Source of the DNA: a virus
Length of the DNA: 40,007 nt
IMG/VR virus record: IMGVR_UViG_3300031565_000126
Coordinates: 1-40,007 of that record
Direction: 5' to 3' (one strand)
Every line of letters starts with the position of its first letter. Positions within the stretch are counted from its first letter, which is position 1. The notes beneath the pieces were generated by a model. That model was given only the letters and a program-made list of their open reading frames with translations, made no database searches and was not told the origin of the DNA. The position numbers and the translations under genes are program-made. Below are positions 5,979 to 12,705 of this stretch, one piece after another.

Positions 5979-6689
5979 TCAGTGGTTCACTTTTTCCCTG
6001 TGCTTCCCCGATAGAGGGCTGCGATCATCTTGGTTTCGTCTTCTTCTCCTTGCCCCCCCTTGGGGGGGCTTAAGGGGGGTACTTCTACTCTCCTCTTCTC
6101 TACTCTGATCTGATCTACTCTTCTCTAGACCGTCACGTGACCGTCTCACGACCTCTCTGTGAAGGTCACGTGCCCGTAACAGCTTTCCCCCATATTCCGA
6201 CCAATCGTGTATACGGAGACGGCCCCCGCGTCCGTGCTTCTCAAGGAAACCTGCGGATAACAGGGCGCTAACTAGCTTGTCGGGGTTACGCCTCCATGCA
6301 CAGGCCGTAGCAATAAGTCGTATGCTTCCTATACACTTCGTTGCACCGTCTGTAGCAATAACTCGTGTATTACCTTTAGGTTTGCCCGCAGAATTGGTAG
6401 ATATAACCCTGCTGTTGCTTTTACACTTTTTTGCAGCATCGGTACCACCAACTTTTGTGTCGCTGTTACACTTGCTTGCACGGTCGGTACCAGCAACTTG
6501 GGTGTTACTGGTACGTTTGTCCGCAGTTGCGTACTGTTTGATTATCCCGTCCGGCGCGTTGTCCAAGCACCATAACCAGAAAAAGACCAGATGCCCTGCT
6601 GCGGCGGCCTGGCTCACGCCTAGCTCAGAAGCTAGGACTAGGAGCTTGCGATGGTTCCGTAGCGATTGATCAACTGGAACCCAGGCCAC
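5979..6689 (-). CDS. Replisome-organizer-like replication initiation protein with internal repeat block
   Basis: 236 aa, GTG start. The N-terminus WVPVDQSLRNHRKLLVLASE through HLVFFWLWCLDNAPDGII (~3-50) and the LVSALLSAGFLE...LRIHDWSEYGGKLL segment (~140-170) match phage replisome organizer/DnaD-like N-terminal winged-helix domains that recruit host helicase to phage origins. Between them (~55-130) lie five degenerate 15-residue repeats of the type I-A-T-D-x-A-x-K-C-x-S-x-x-R-V, encoded by 45-bp tandem repeats (6307-6531). The C-terminus is Arg/Lys/Ser rich, likely disordered and DNA-binding. Lambda O also carries its origin iterons inside its gene; the same is proposed here (inference). Confidence 0.75.
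   Translation of the reverse strand: MAWVPVDQSLRNHRKLLVLASELGVSQAAAAGHLVFFWLWCLDNAPDGIIKQYATADKRTSNTQVAGTDRASKCNSDTKVGGTDAAKKCKSNSRVISTNSAGKPKGNTRVIATDGATKCIGSIRLIATACAWRRNPDKLVSALLSAGFLEKHGRGGRLRIHDWSEYGGKLLRARDLHREVVRRSRDGLEKSRSDQSREEESRSTPLKPPQGGARRRRRNQDDRSPLSGKHREKVNH
6053..6079. repeat. G/C-tract inverted repeat near the 3' end of the replication gene
   Basis: C7-TT followed by G7 and, after CTTAA, G6: CCCCCCTT (6054-6061) can pair with AAGGGGGG (6072-6079). The plus strand also carries two long G runs. Nearby, CACGTG occurs twice (6134-6139 within GTCACGTGAC, and 6167-6172). These could be structural elements linked to the origin region, or simple chance in the disordered C-terminal codons. 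Confidence 0.5.
6307..6531. repeat. Five 45-bp tandem repeats, candidate replication origin iterons
   Basis: Five units of exactly 45 bp (6307, 6352, 6397, 6442, 6487). Each begins GTAGCAATAA or GTACCA-CAA. Units 1, 3 and 4 share TACACTT-NN-TTGCA; units 2 and 5 share a variant GTTTG-CCGCA. The block is AT-richer than its surroundings and lies inside the replication initiator gene, the classical place for iterons in lambda-like phages. The frame is kept (15 codons per unit). Confidence 0.7.
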
Positions 6690-6691
6690 GG

Positions 6692-6964
6692 CTATGCCGG
6701 CTTCTCTGCGGGCAGGGGAAAGAAGAGGACACGAACCTGCTTCCGCCCTTGCAATATCTCCCCTGAGAGTTCTATACGGAGTAGCCCGTTAAATGTTCCG
6801 TTAGCATAGGAGATCGCAAGGGGGCAAATAGCTTGGTATAGCGGCTTCCCACAGGCACAGGAAGAGAGGGCGGCATTGTAGCCGTTCTCATATGCCTTAC
6901 GACAACATTCCGCGATAGCCTCAAGTTTGGCTGTTCCACTCTCTAGCGCCTCATCCCTGGTCAT
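6692..6964 (-). CDS. Hypothetical protein (90 aa)
   Basis: ATG 6964 chosen over an upstream in-frame start because AGAGGAGGGA lies just upstream and the start overlaps the previous gene by 14 bases, as elsewhere in this operon. N-terminal helix (LESGTAKLEAIAECCRKAYE), a CAC pair, then a beta-rich half ending FFPLPAEKPA. No family recognised. Confidence 0.7.
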   Translation of the reverse strand: MTRDEALESGTAKLEAIAECCRKAYENGYNAALSSCACGKPLYQAICPLAISYANGTFNGLLRIELSGEILQGRKQVRVLFFPLPAEKPA

Positions 6965-7154
6965 GGCGTCCCTCCTCTCGGACTCGTGCCTCCATGACAC
7001 GACTGAAGGCAAACGACTCTGGTTCTCCCTCTACGAAGGGGCGCCCAGTGCGATTCACCCAGCCACATCTCATTCTGAGGCAACGATGAACGCGCTGGTG
7101 GATGTCGAACTCGATGGTCGAGTGGTCACACTCAGGACAGATTTGTAGGCTCAT
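6951..7154 (-). CDS. Zinc-ribbon small protein (67 aa)
   Basis: ATG 7154 overlaps the preceding stop (ATGA) with GAGAGGAG upstream. CPEC (6-9) and CLRMRC (25-30) with intervening His form a zinc ribbon; charged C-terminus. The upstream part of the open frame is a shadow of the next gene. Function unknown. Confidence 0.7.
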   Translation of the reverse strand: MSLQICPECDHSTIEFDIHQRVHRCLRMRCGWVNRTGRPFVEGEPESFAFSRVMEARVREEGRHDQG

Positions 7155-7348
7155 CTCACTCCTCTCGGCCAGCACTTCTTGCATAGCCGCAGCCCCTCTA
7201 AGCTCTCCACATAATCTGTCTTCCAGTGGGCCACGTCTGTTAAGTAGAAGCCCTCTGGTCTGCATCTAGGATGCCAGCAGTAGGCATCAACGCAGCGATG
7301 GATGATTCCGCTTCGCTTGTAGGTTACGACATGTGTCAGTCCTGGCAT
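7151..7348 (-). CDS. Cys-rich small protein (65 aa)
   Basis: ATG 7348 with GGAGG seven bases upstream; overlaps the end of the 3D-domain gene. Cysteines at ~19, 24, 29 and CKKC at 56-59, with TYKRSGIIHRC and YLTDVAHWKTDY segments, suggest a zinc-binding fold. Function unknown. Confidence 0.7.
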   Translation of the reverse strand: MPGLTHVVTYKRSGIIHRCVDAYCWHPRCRPEGFYLTDVAHWKTDYVESLEGLRLCKKCWPRGVR

Positions 7349-8070
7349 CTCACTACCTCCACTACAGCCTGCGTCCCGACTTCCGCGAGCCAGGCCCAGC
7401 CCGTCCCTGGCGCGGGGTCTTGTTGGTCGCCGCAGTCGTAGAACCAGACGTCAACGTGGTTTCCACGGACTGCATCTCCTGTATCAAGGCATTGATATTC
7501 CTCATTGCCAATTCTAAGAAATTGGCCGAGTCTTGCAGGATCACACGCCACCGTTCCAGGCTGTGCCGAAGTGCCCGACTTTGTTGCTCTGTCCCCTTCT
7601 TCAACTGGGCAGTAGGCTCCTGTGCTGTCTCCGATGCAGCAGTAGATGGTGATGAGCCAGGTGGCTTCTTCGAGGTAGGGGTTGGCATCTAGGACTTCCC
7701 CTGATACTTGGCTTTGATTTCCTCCAGGGATTTCGATGGCCCCATAAGGATTCGCAGCAACTCTGTCGCGTTGTTCAGTTGTTTGCCCCAACGCAACCAC
7801 GCTGCCAGCAGCCCTAAACCGAAGGCTATCGCGCCAGTCAGCGCCATAAGCAATAAGGCGAACCACGTCTCCATCTAGGGCCACCATACGTCCCGACAAC
7901 GGGTTTCCAGTACCTTGCAGCCCTTGCAGAAGCGAAGGTGCCAACGCCGCCGAAGCCAACGAAGAAACAGTCTCTTCATCATTCCCTCCATCGCTATTCC
8001 AACCGCTCAGGCCGGCCCACAACAACCCCGCAACCACCACCATCGCAGCAGGCCAGCCTAGCCACTTCAG
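7336..8070 (-). CDS. 3D-domain protein (putative cell-wall enzyme-like), N-terminus uncertain
   Basis: The C-terminal half (~residues 125-235) is a clear 3D domain: QPGTVACDPARLG, then CLDTGDAVRGNHVDVWFYDC, the D/DTG/D pattern of the double-psi barrel in lytic-transglycosylase-like and phage structural enzymes. The frame is open up to a CTG at 8070 that overlaps the previous stop (CTGA) with GGAGGT five bases upstream; that start gives MKWLGWPAAMVVVAGLLWAG, a membrane or signal helix. ATG 8043 is the alternative. Residues ~57-118 have atypical codon use (low GC3) and are overlapped in another frame by two coding-looking ORFs (7689-7874, 7875-7982), so the middle may be non-coding in this frame. 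Confidence 0.65.
   Translation of the reverse strand: MKWLGWPAAMVVVAGLLWAGLSGWNSDGGNDEETVSSLASAALAPSLLQGLQGTGNPLSGRMVALDGDVVRLIAYGADWRDSLRFRAAGSVVALGQTTEQRDRVAANPYGAIEIPGGNQSQVSGEVLDANPYLEEATWLITIYCCIGDSTGAYCPVEEGDRATKSGTSAQPGTVACDPARLGQFLRIGNEEYQCLDTGDAVRGNHVDVWFYDCGDQQDPAPGTGWAWLAEVGTQAVVEVVRCQD
7689..7874 (-). CDS. Membrane protein embedded out of frame in the 3D-domain gene (61 aa)
   Basis: ATG 7874 follows the TAG of the 35-aa ORF directly. One strongly hydrophobic helix (WFALLLMALTGAIAFGLGLL, 4-23) then a charged amphipathic helix (ELLRILMGPSKSLEEIKAKY). GC at third positions is about 70% by hand count, higher than the overlapping frame (~42%), which supports this as the translated frame here. 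Size and shape resemble small holin or spanin-like proteins, but the lysis cassette lies elsewhere; role unknown. Confidence 0.6.
   Translation of the reverse strand: METWFALLLMALTGAIAFGLGLLAAWLRWGKQLNNATELLRILMGPSKSLEEIKAKYQGKS
7875..7982 (-). CDS. 35-aa Arg-rich CxxC micro-protein embedded in the 3D-domain gene
   Basis: ATG at 7982 (or 7979) behind GGAGGG. Arg-rich helix (LFLRWLRRRWHLRF) followed by CKGC and a third Cys, ending DVWWP. High GC3 and direct abutment (TAG-ATG) to the next ORF in the same frame support translation; short length keeps confidence low. Confidence 0.4.
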   Translation of the reverse strand: MMKRLFLRWLRRRWHLRFCKGCKVLETRCRDVWWP

Positions 8071-8279
8071 CTAGTACCTCCGTTGTTGATTGCGAGACCT
8101 ACTTCAGCATCCTCACGGGAGCGCCTTAGTATGGCTAGCGCGGCATCTACCTTTGTCCTAATTACTGGCCAGTCATCCTCATAGCAAAGCAAAGCATCAG
8201 CCTCACCTTGGCCATAGAGAATCGTGGCAGGTTTCTCCTCATTGAGTTCAATGGTGACTTTCCAAATCAGTTCAGTCAT
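8067..8279 (-). CDS. Hypothetical protein (70 aa)
   Basis: ATG 8279 preferred over an in-frame start 165 bases upstream because GGAAGGAGTGGAAGG precedes it and the upstream residues look non-coding (Gly/Pro/Arg rich). Product has a beta N-terminus (MTELIWKVTIELNEEKPATI), a CYEDDW segment and a C-terminal helix. Function unknown. Confidence 0.65.
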   Translation of the reverse strand: MTELIWKVTIELNEEKPATILYGQGEADALLCYEDDWPVIRTKVDAALAILRRSREDAEVGLAINNGGTS

Positions 8280-8465
8280 CCTTCCACTCCTTCCTGGCGG
8301 GCCAACGGGCTGTTTACCCGCGCCGCTTCCCCTTTCGTTTAGATTCCGCTGACCCGCCATCAGGGATGCGCCAAGGAGCGCTCTTGCTGCCGACTCCGGA
8401 AACCAGAACGGCTGGCTAGGTGGTCGGATACAGCCCTGACGCACCCCTGGCGACGGGCCAACACT
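8280..8465. other. Intergenic stretch with no supported gene; carries one copy of a 16-bp repeat
   Basis: CACCCCTGGCGACGGG at 8442-8457 recurs exactly at 9251-9266; both copies follow the stop codon of a minus-strand gene. A 34-codon GTG frame and an ATG at about 8360 exist but lack convincing ribosome sites. Function of the repeat unknown. Confidence 0.5.
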
Positions 8466-8666
8466 CTATCCATGCGCTATCGTAATCATCCTTAGCTGCC
8501 ACAGTTTCCACAGCATGAGACCTGCGTTGGTAGGATCGGCGTGACGAGTCCTAGTGAGCCTGCCCTGGCACCCCAAACAGAATCCACGAGGATTAGTTTT
8601 GTCGGTGTCAAGTTCCTCCTTCATGGTCAGCCAGGTGCCGCAGTTATGGCAGGTTTTCTTTGGCAT
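8466..8666 (-). CDS. Zinc-ribbon small protein (66 aa)
   Basis: ATG 8666 has GGGAGAGAG directly upstream; the open frame extends to 8756 through a Pro/Gly/Arg-rich stretch that may be leader. CHNC (6-9) and CLGC (~30-33) form a zinc ribbon (TCHNCGTWLTMKEELD); a hydrophobic C-terminal segment (LMLWKLWQLRMITI) follows. Function unknown. Confidence 0.65.
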   Translation of the reverse strand: MPKKTCHNCGTWLTMKEELDTDKTNPRGFCLGCQGRLTRTRHADPTNAGLMLWKLWQLRMITIAHG

Positions 8667-8762
8667 CTCTCTCCCTGGAGGCGCTGGGGGCTGGCCGCTC
8701 CCCGCATTGCTGCGGACACGCCGTTCCCAAGCCCGCTCACCAACCCCCATCACCACGCTGGC

Positions 8763-9179
8763 CTACTTCTCGCCGACCAGCCCTAGCTCGGCCAGGACAG
8801 CGATAACGACTGCCCGAATCGCCTCTATCTGTGCAACCGGCAGCACGTGCGCCTGCGCAGCAGCCTCGCTCGGCTCCAGGTTCCACTCCTTGTTGATGGC
8901 GATGTCCCTGTGCGCTGCCGCCTGCTTGTTGACCAAGTTGGCTGTGTCAACGGCATTGCTCAGGGCCAGGTTGCCAAGCCTCTGTCGCTCGTTGTCGGCT
9001 TGCTGGGCGTCACTGAGAATCTTGTCGATGTAGGCGCGATTGCGGCGGATCGACTCCAGACTCTCCTGCTGGAACTCGTCGTAGGTTCGCTTAACATTCG
9101 CGTCCCACGACCGCTCCTGCGTGTCGCCCTCGTAACGCTCCCTCGTCGCGTCTGGATCGTGCGTCCTTCCTTCTGTCAT
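8763..9179 (-). CDS. Hypothetical helical protein with an optimal ribosome site (138 aa)
   Basis: ATG 9179 is six bases downstream of AAAGGAGGTGA, the complete complement of the 16S tail and the strongest site in the window; the ten-residue upstream extension is just this site translated. The product is charged and helical (RSWDANVKRTYDEFQQESLE, ALSNAVDTANLVNKQAAAHR) with a hydrophobic end (AIRAVVIAVLAELGLVG). Strong initiation suggests a protein needed in quantity, perhaps structural or DNA-coating. No family recognised. Confidence 0.75.
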   Translation of the reverse strand: MTEGRTHDPDATRERYEGDTQERSWDANVKRTYDEFQQESLESIRRNRAYIDKILSDAQQADNERQRLGNLALSNAVDTANLVNKQAAAHRDIAINKEWNLEPSEAAAQAHVLPVAQIEAIRAVVIAVLAELGLVGEK

Positions 9180-9250
9180 CTGTATCACCTCCTTTCTGCG
9201 TGGCATTCTTCCCCCTTTGACTACCTACCCTGTTGATCCACCGCACATCC

Positions 9251-9266
9251 CACCCCTGGCGACGGG
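9251..9266. repeat. Second copy of the 16-bp intergenic repeat
   Basis: Identical to 8442-8457. It begins immediately after the stop codon of the 9267-9572 gene in the direction of transcription. No T tract follows, so it is not an obvious terminator. Confidence 0.5.
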
Positions 9267-9572
9267 TTAGACCAGACTCGCAATGGTCTCCAGAACCTTC
9301 CTCTTCAGCTTATTTGGCACCTTGTCCTTCTCAATCTTTGACCAGTCGGTTAGAGCTGCGAGGGCGCGGGCTATCTTCACGGCCCTCGGCTGCGTCGAGG
9401 CGTGGGTTATGTGCGTTCCAGACGGAATATGGGTGATGCCCCAGACATAGTTTGGGAAAATCGCATCACCTAAATTGGTTTCGTGAACAGCCAGCCCCGG
9501 AGCGATGATGCGAGCACGAACGCTCGTCATGCCGTAAAGCGTTGCTATCTTGATGGTCTGCCTCTTGTTCAT
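9267..9572 (-). CDS. Hypothetical protein (101 aa)
   Basis: ATG 9572 overlaps the resolvase stop (ATGA) with AGGGGG upstream; the longer frame to 9785 is a Pro/Arg-rich shadow of the resolvase. Product MNKRQTIKIATLYG, then VWGITHIPSGTHITHASTQP and a C-terminal helical half with basic residues (WSKIEKDKVPNKLKRKVLE). No family recognised. Confidence 0.7.
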   Translation of the reverse strand: MNKRQTIKIATLYGMTSVRARIIAPGLAVHETNLGDAIFPNYVWGITHIPSGTHITHASTQPRAVKIARALAALTDWSKIEKDKVPNKLKRKVLETIASLV

Positions 9573-10027
9573 TCCGCTACCCCCTGCAACCTTCTCCCGT
9601 ATTCCGCCATCAGCAGGGCTTCGGCCTCGCCATCTGATAGGTGGCCTAGCTCGGGCCACAGGCGGGAAGCCTGGAGCTTGGCTGCGTTCTTGTCCTTCGG
9701 CATGTCTCGGAGCATGGTGGCCTTCCAGGTCTGCGGTGCTACAAGAAGGTAGGGAATGCCGAGAGCTACCAGGATGCCCTCCCATAGCCCGAAGCCCCGG
9801 CCAAAGGAGAAGGAGCTCACCACGCCCTGCCTAGGCATGGAGTGGACGGATTCTAGGATGGCGAAAGCCCCCACGCCCCCTTGAAGCATCTGGAACATCT
9901 GCTGTGGCGGATATTGCCGCCGCTTCCCAACCTTGATCGTCGGTGTGCGGAAAACCACAACGTCCCTGCCGACAAAGCCCACAGCACCGTCAAGGCCAGG
10001 GTCGATTCCTATGTAGAGGTCAGTCAT
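9569..10027 (-). CDS. RuvC-like Holliday junction resolvase
   Basis: About 152 aa; ATG 10027 overlaps the stop of a 15-codon ORF (TGATG); GTG 10030 is possible. RuvC/RNase H fold: YIGIDPGLDGAV (catalytic D10), ILESVHSMPRQG (E60), and LSDGEAEALLMAEYGRR (D133/E137) at the C-terminal helix. Such phage enzymes cleave four-way junctions and branched DNA, resolving recombination intermediates before packaging. Lies with replication genes. The usual HD..DA motif is here SDGEAEA, a mild variation. Confidence 0.85.
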   Translation of the reverse strand: MTDLYIGIDPGLDGAVGFVGRDVVVFRTPTIKVGKRRQYPPQQMFQMLQGGVGAFAILESVHSMPRQGVVSSFSFGRGFGLWEGILVALGIPYLLVAPQTWKATMLRDMPKDKNAAKLQASRLWPELGHLSDGEAEALLMAEYGRRLQGVAE

Positions 10028-10074
10028 CACTTACCCGCTCTCAGGCTGAATCTCAGCTTGGCGTCGCTTGTCAT
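10027..10074 (-). CDS. 15-codon ORF coupled to the resolvase (possible leader peptide)
   Basis: ATG 10074 behind GGAAGGAACG encodes MTSDAKLRFSLRAGK; its stop overlaps the resolvase ATG as TGATG. It could set resolvase translation by coupling, since the resolvase itself lacks a good site. Too short to be sure it is made. Confidence 0.35.
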   Translation of the reverse strand: MTSDAKLRFSLRAGK

Positions 10075-10086
10075 CGTTCCTTCCCG

Positions 10087-11133
10087 CTAAGAGATAACCT
10101 TCGCATCAACGGGCGCTAATTGCGGGTCTGATCCTGCCAGAAACTCATCGCAGGTATCGCGTAGGCGGAGCACGGCTCCGTAGGCTGCTTCCTGTCCCGC
10201 TGGCAAGGTCGCTGCATTCCCAACTTCGCGGATGGCGAAGATAGCGCCCTCAACAGCCTTCTCTAGCTTCTGCCCTGGGGCGACAGCATCATCAACCGCC
10301 TCGGAAAGCGTTGGGGCGATGTCGCGGAGAGCCTTCTCAATCTGGCCACGTGGGGTGTTAGCCTGGACGGTCTCAATGATCTCGGTGGCCTTGTCAGGCT
10401 GTTGCCTCAACGCTTTTCCCACAGCGCGAAGGCCAAAGCTATCGACGCGCCCGTGCTTCGATTCTGTTGCAACGCGATTGGCTAGAGCCTCGCGGAACTC
10501 ACGCGGTACTTCACGTACTTGATGCGCCACGCTGACGTTTACCTTGCCCTCTTTGACTGCCTTCCTCAGCACCTCCGGCACCCTAGTTGAGTCGAGCAGA
10601 TCGAGGTATTGGGCTATGGAAGCATCGCTGATGCCCAACCTAGTTGCCAATGGTGCGATCCCCCGATAACGGGTGGGGCCCTTTGAAGGCACATGCCCGC
10701 CCCACTTCCTTCCTAGTATCTTGGAAGGAAGATCAGCATCGCCCGGAAGTGGTCCGAGAAGTCCCTTGACCTCCATGTCGCAGAGACGCTGGAGGGCGTG
10801 GGCGGTATCCAGCGGGCTCATGCGAAAGAGGCCAACGCTGGTCTGGTGGACATTCTCAGACATTTGGCGTAGGAAGCGCAGTTCGGGTGTCTCCGGCGTG
10901 TAGCGCCTAGTGGGGACTTGGGCGAATCCTGCTTCCTTAGCGGCAAGCCAACGCATCTCGCCCGTCACGATGATGCCCTTATCGTCAACCTCAATAGGGT
11001 TAATCATCCCGACGCCCTTCTGCTTGAAGTTCTGGGCCAGCCCCGTGATTTGGTCTGGACTCTTCAGCTTGCGGGGCTGCTTGGGGTCGGGCCGTATATC
11101 GTCGATGGGTACTAGCTCAATCGTCTCTGTCAT
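10087..11133 (-). CDS. ParB-like DNA-binding protein
   Basis: 348 aa, ATG overlapping the preceding stop (ATGA). ParB N-terminal domain: VPIDDIRPDPKQPRK (~8-22), INPIEVDDKGIIVTGEMRWLAAKEAG (box II equivalent, ~44-69), MSENVHQTSVGLFRMSPLD (box III-like). Then an HTH (LATRLGISDASIAQYLDLL, ~163-181). The C-terminal ~150 residues are helical. Binds DNA and may act in partition or as a regulator; several phage ParB proteins use CTP or have nuclease activity. No ParA was found in the window, so classical partition is doubtful. Confidence 0.85.
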   Translation of the reverse strand: MTETIELVPIDDIRPDPKQPRKLKSPDQITGLAQNFKQKGVGMINPIEVDDKGIIVTGEMRWLAAKEAGFAQVPTRRYTPETPELRFLRQMSENVHQTSVGLFRMSPLDTAHALQRLCDMEVKGLLGPLPGDADLPSKILGRKWGGHVPSKGPTRYRGIAPLATRLGISDASIAQYLDLLDSTRVPEVLRKAVKEGKVNVSVAHQVREVPREFREALANRVATESKHGRVDSFGLRAVGKALRQQPDKATEIIETVQANTPRGQIEKALRDIAPTLSEAVDDAVAPGQKLEKAVEGAIFAIREVGNAATLPAGQEAAYGAVLRLRDTCDEFLAGSDPQLAPVDAKVIS

Positions 11134-11804
11134 TTGCCCTGCCCCAATTGGAGAGCCGCGTTCTTAAGGACGCGCTTCGCGGCTCCGGGATCAAGCGCCC
11201 CAAGGAGTGCTGTAGCAACGCTCGTCTGCTCGGCCAAAAGCTGCGTAAAGGTGGGCTTGCACGCTTCGGCTAGAGCCGCCTTTTCTTCAGGGGGGAGTCC
11301 AGCAGCAGCAGTCGTTACGCCGCGGGTCGCGCTTCTTGTATGCCCCCGGGCCATGCGGAGTTTGCGTTTCCCAACGGCGATTCTCTCCTCGAATGTGAGA
11401 AGTTTCTTGTACTTTCCGGGCAGGCATCCGCTGTCAGGGTTAGGAACAAAGCCGATAGGAGAGTCTGGGTAATACCTTTCTAGGTAGCAGAGGACGGGAG
11501 ACATTACATGGCGAGCCTCCGCATTAGTCCCAGCAAAGCCCCTGTTGATCACGTCTTGGACGGTCAGGACTTCTCCGCCAAGTAGTATCTCAGCGATAGC
11601 CCGAGTTCGCTCTCCATAAGGCCCATCGTCAGTCAATGACGGAGCCTGTTTTATTGGTCGGGACTGGCGTTGACCATTGTCTCTGACTATCTGGCTGATT
11701 CGCTGCCTAGTGAGAGCGTACCTCTCGGCAATAGCACTTAGGGACAAGCCTTCCGCTCGTAGGTGCCGAATCTCCTCATTACGTTCCAGATTCAGTTGCG
11801 CCAT
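11130..11804 (-). CDS. HTH regulator-like protein (sigma-70 region 4-like N-terminus)
   Basis: ATG 11804 with GGAGGAG six bases upstream; the longer frame is a shadow extension. 224 aa. Residues ~10-40 (RHLRAEGLSLSAIAERYALT, RQRISQIVRD) form an HTH like sigma-70 region 4 or response-regulator HTHs. The middle (ERTRAIAEILLGGEVLTVQD) and a basic stretch (IAVGKRKLRMARGHTRSATR) follow, then a helical C-terminus. It could be a transcription regulator or a ParB partner; it abuts parB. A candidate for late-gene activation, but nothing in the sequence proves it. Confidence 0.7.
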   Translation of the reverse strand: MAQLNLERNEEIRHLRAEGLSLSAIAERYALTRQRISQIVRDNGQRQSRPIKQAPSLTDDGPYGERTRAIAEILLGGEVLTVQDVINRGFAGTNAEARHVMSPVLCYLERYYPDSPIGFVPNPDSGCLPGKYKKLLTFEERIAVGKRKLRMARGHTRSATRGVTTAAAGLPPEEKAALAEACKPTFTQLLAEQTSVATALLGALDPGAAKRVLKNAALQLGQGK

Positions 11805-11817
11805 ACTGACTCCTCCT

Positions 11818-12705
11818 TCATCGTTCCTTCCCACAAGCACAGATGAAACGGTGCTTGTCGCCATACTTAGGGCACACGTCGACAGGCTTAGACTCCTCAC
11901 CTAGCCGGTGCTGTAGGGCTGCTACGGTAGGGGGTTCCCCGAACTCGGCCAGGTGCGCCACCGCCGCCTCCAAAGCCACCTTCCCGTCCTCTGGCTTCCT
12001 GCGCCCTATGTTCTGCATCAAGGCTCGTGAGTCGGTGAGTGGCCCTATGTTCTCCAGATTTGGGCCAGACGTGTCGCATATTCCCCAGATGTTTGCGTAA
12101 GCCCCTAGCGTCCGGCGCGACGGGGCACCATCAAAGAGCTCATACGCCTGCTCAGCCCAAGACTCACCCCATTGCTGGACATGGCGTTCGCGGTAGGTAT
12201 GGATGACGTGGCACTTTAGCAGGAAGGCATCGGCTTGGTGTTTGTCAGCTTGGGCAAAGACGGTTGCCAGTTCTTCGTCTGACAGTTTTTCCAAGGGTGC
12301 CAAGACGGGCGCGGCGCGGGAATACACCACCGCCTCTTCCTGGACGGCGGGGAGGGTTCCTGGCACCTCGGCCTCGTCAGCAGGGGATTGCTCATCTGGT
12401 GCCGCCTCGATGATGCGCTCAAACACCGTGCGATTGTTCTGGTCCCAGACGCGGTAGAGCCTGCCTACCCCATGGATATCCAGCACGGCGTTGCCCCAGT
12501 GGTGCTCGTCGATTCTCTGATGGCAGGCTGGGCAGATGAAAACGATGTCGCCCTTTGTGCCGCCTTGAGAGCGCTTCACAACATGATGATGATGGCCCTC
12601 TAAGCCGTGACCACACCACGGCACATGCCACTCGTGGGCGTCGCCCTTGAAGCTCTTGAGGCGTGTAGGACATCCCTTGACGGTACACAGGGGGATGTGG
12701 GTCAC
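11818..12705 (-). CDS. HNH-domain protein with long C-terminal extension
   Basis: GTG 12705 overlaps the previous stop (GTGA). 295 aa. N-terminus: CTVKGC zinc pair, GLEGHHHHVVKRSQGGTKGD then CPACHQRIDEHHWG, the H-N/G-H and CxxC pattern of HNH nucleases (~35-70). Residues ~125-260 are helical and unrelated to known HNH enzymes (WGESWAEQAYELFDGAP, TLGAYANIWGICDTSG); the C-terminus carries CPKYGDKHRFICAC, a second zinc-like cluster. Possibly a DNA-modifying or replication nuclease rather than a homing enzyme, given its place inside the operon. Confidence 0.75.
   Translation of the reverse strand: MTHIPLCTVKGCPTRLKSFKGDAHEWHVPWCGHGLEGHHHHVVKRSQGGTKGDIVFICPACHQRIDEHHWGNAVLDIHGVGRLYRVWDQNNRTVFERIIEAAPDEQSPADEAEVPGTLPAVQEEAVVYSRAAPVLAPLEKLSDEELATVFAQADKHQADAFLLKCHVIHTYRERHVQQWGESWAEQAYELFDGAPSRRTLGAYANIWGICDTSGPNLENIGPLTDSRALMQNIGRRKPEDGKVALEAAVAHLAEFGEPPTVAALQHRLGEESKPVDVCPKYGDKHRFICACGKER

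Noticed and set aside
7362-7688. 108-codon minus-strand frame directly after the 61-aa membrane protein
   Set aside because: Overlaps the unmistakable 3D domain in another frame, has no ribosome site of its own and Ser/Thr/Pro-rich ends. Kept only as part of the overlap finding.
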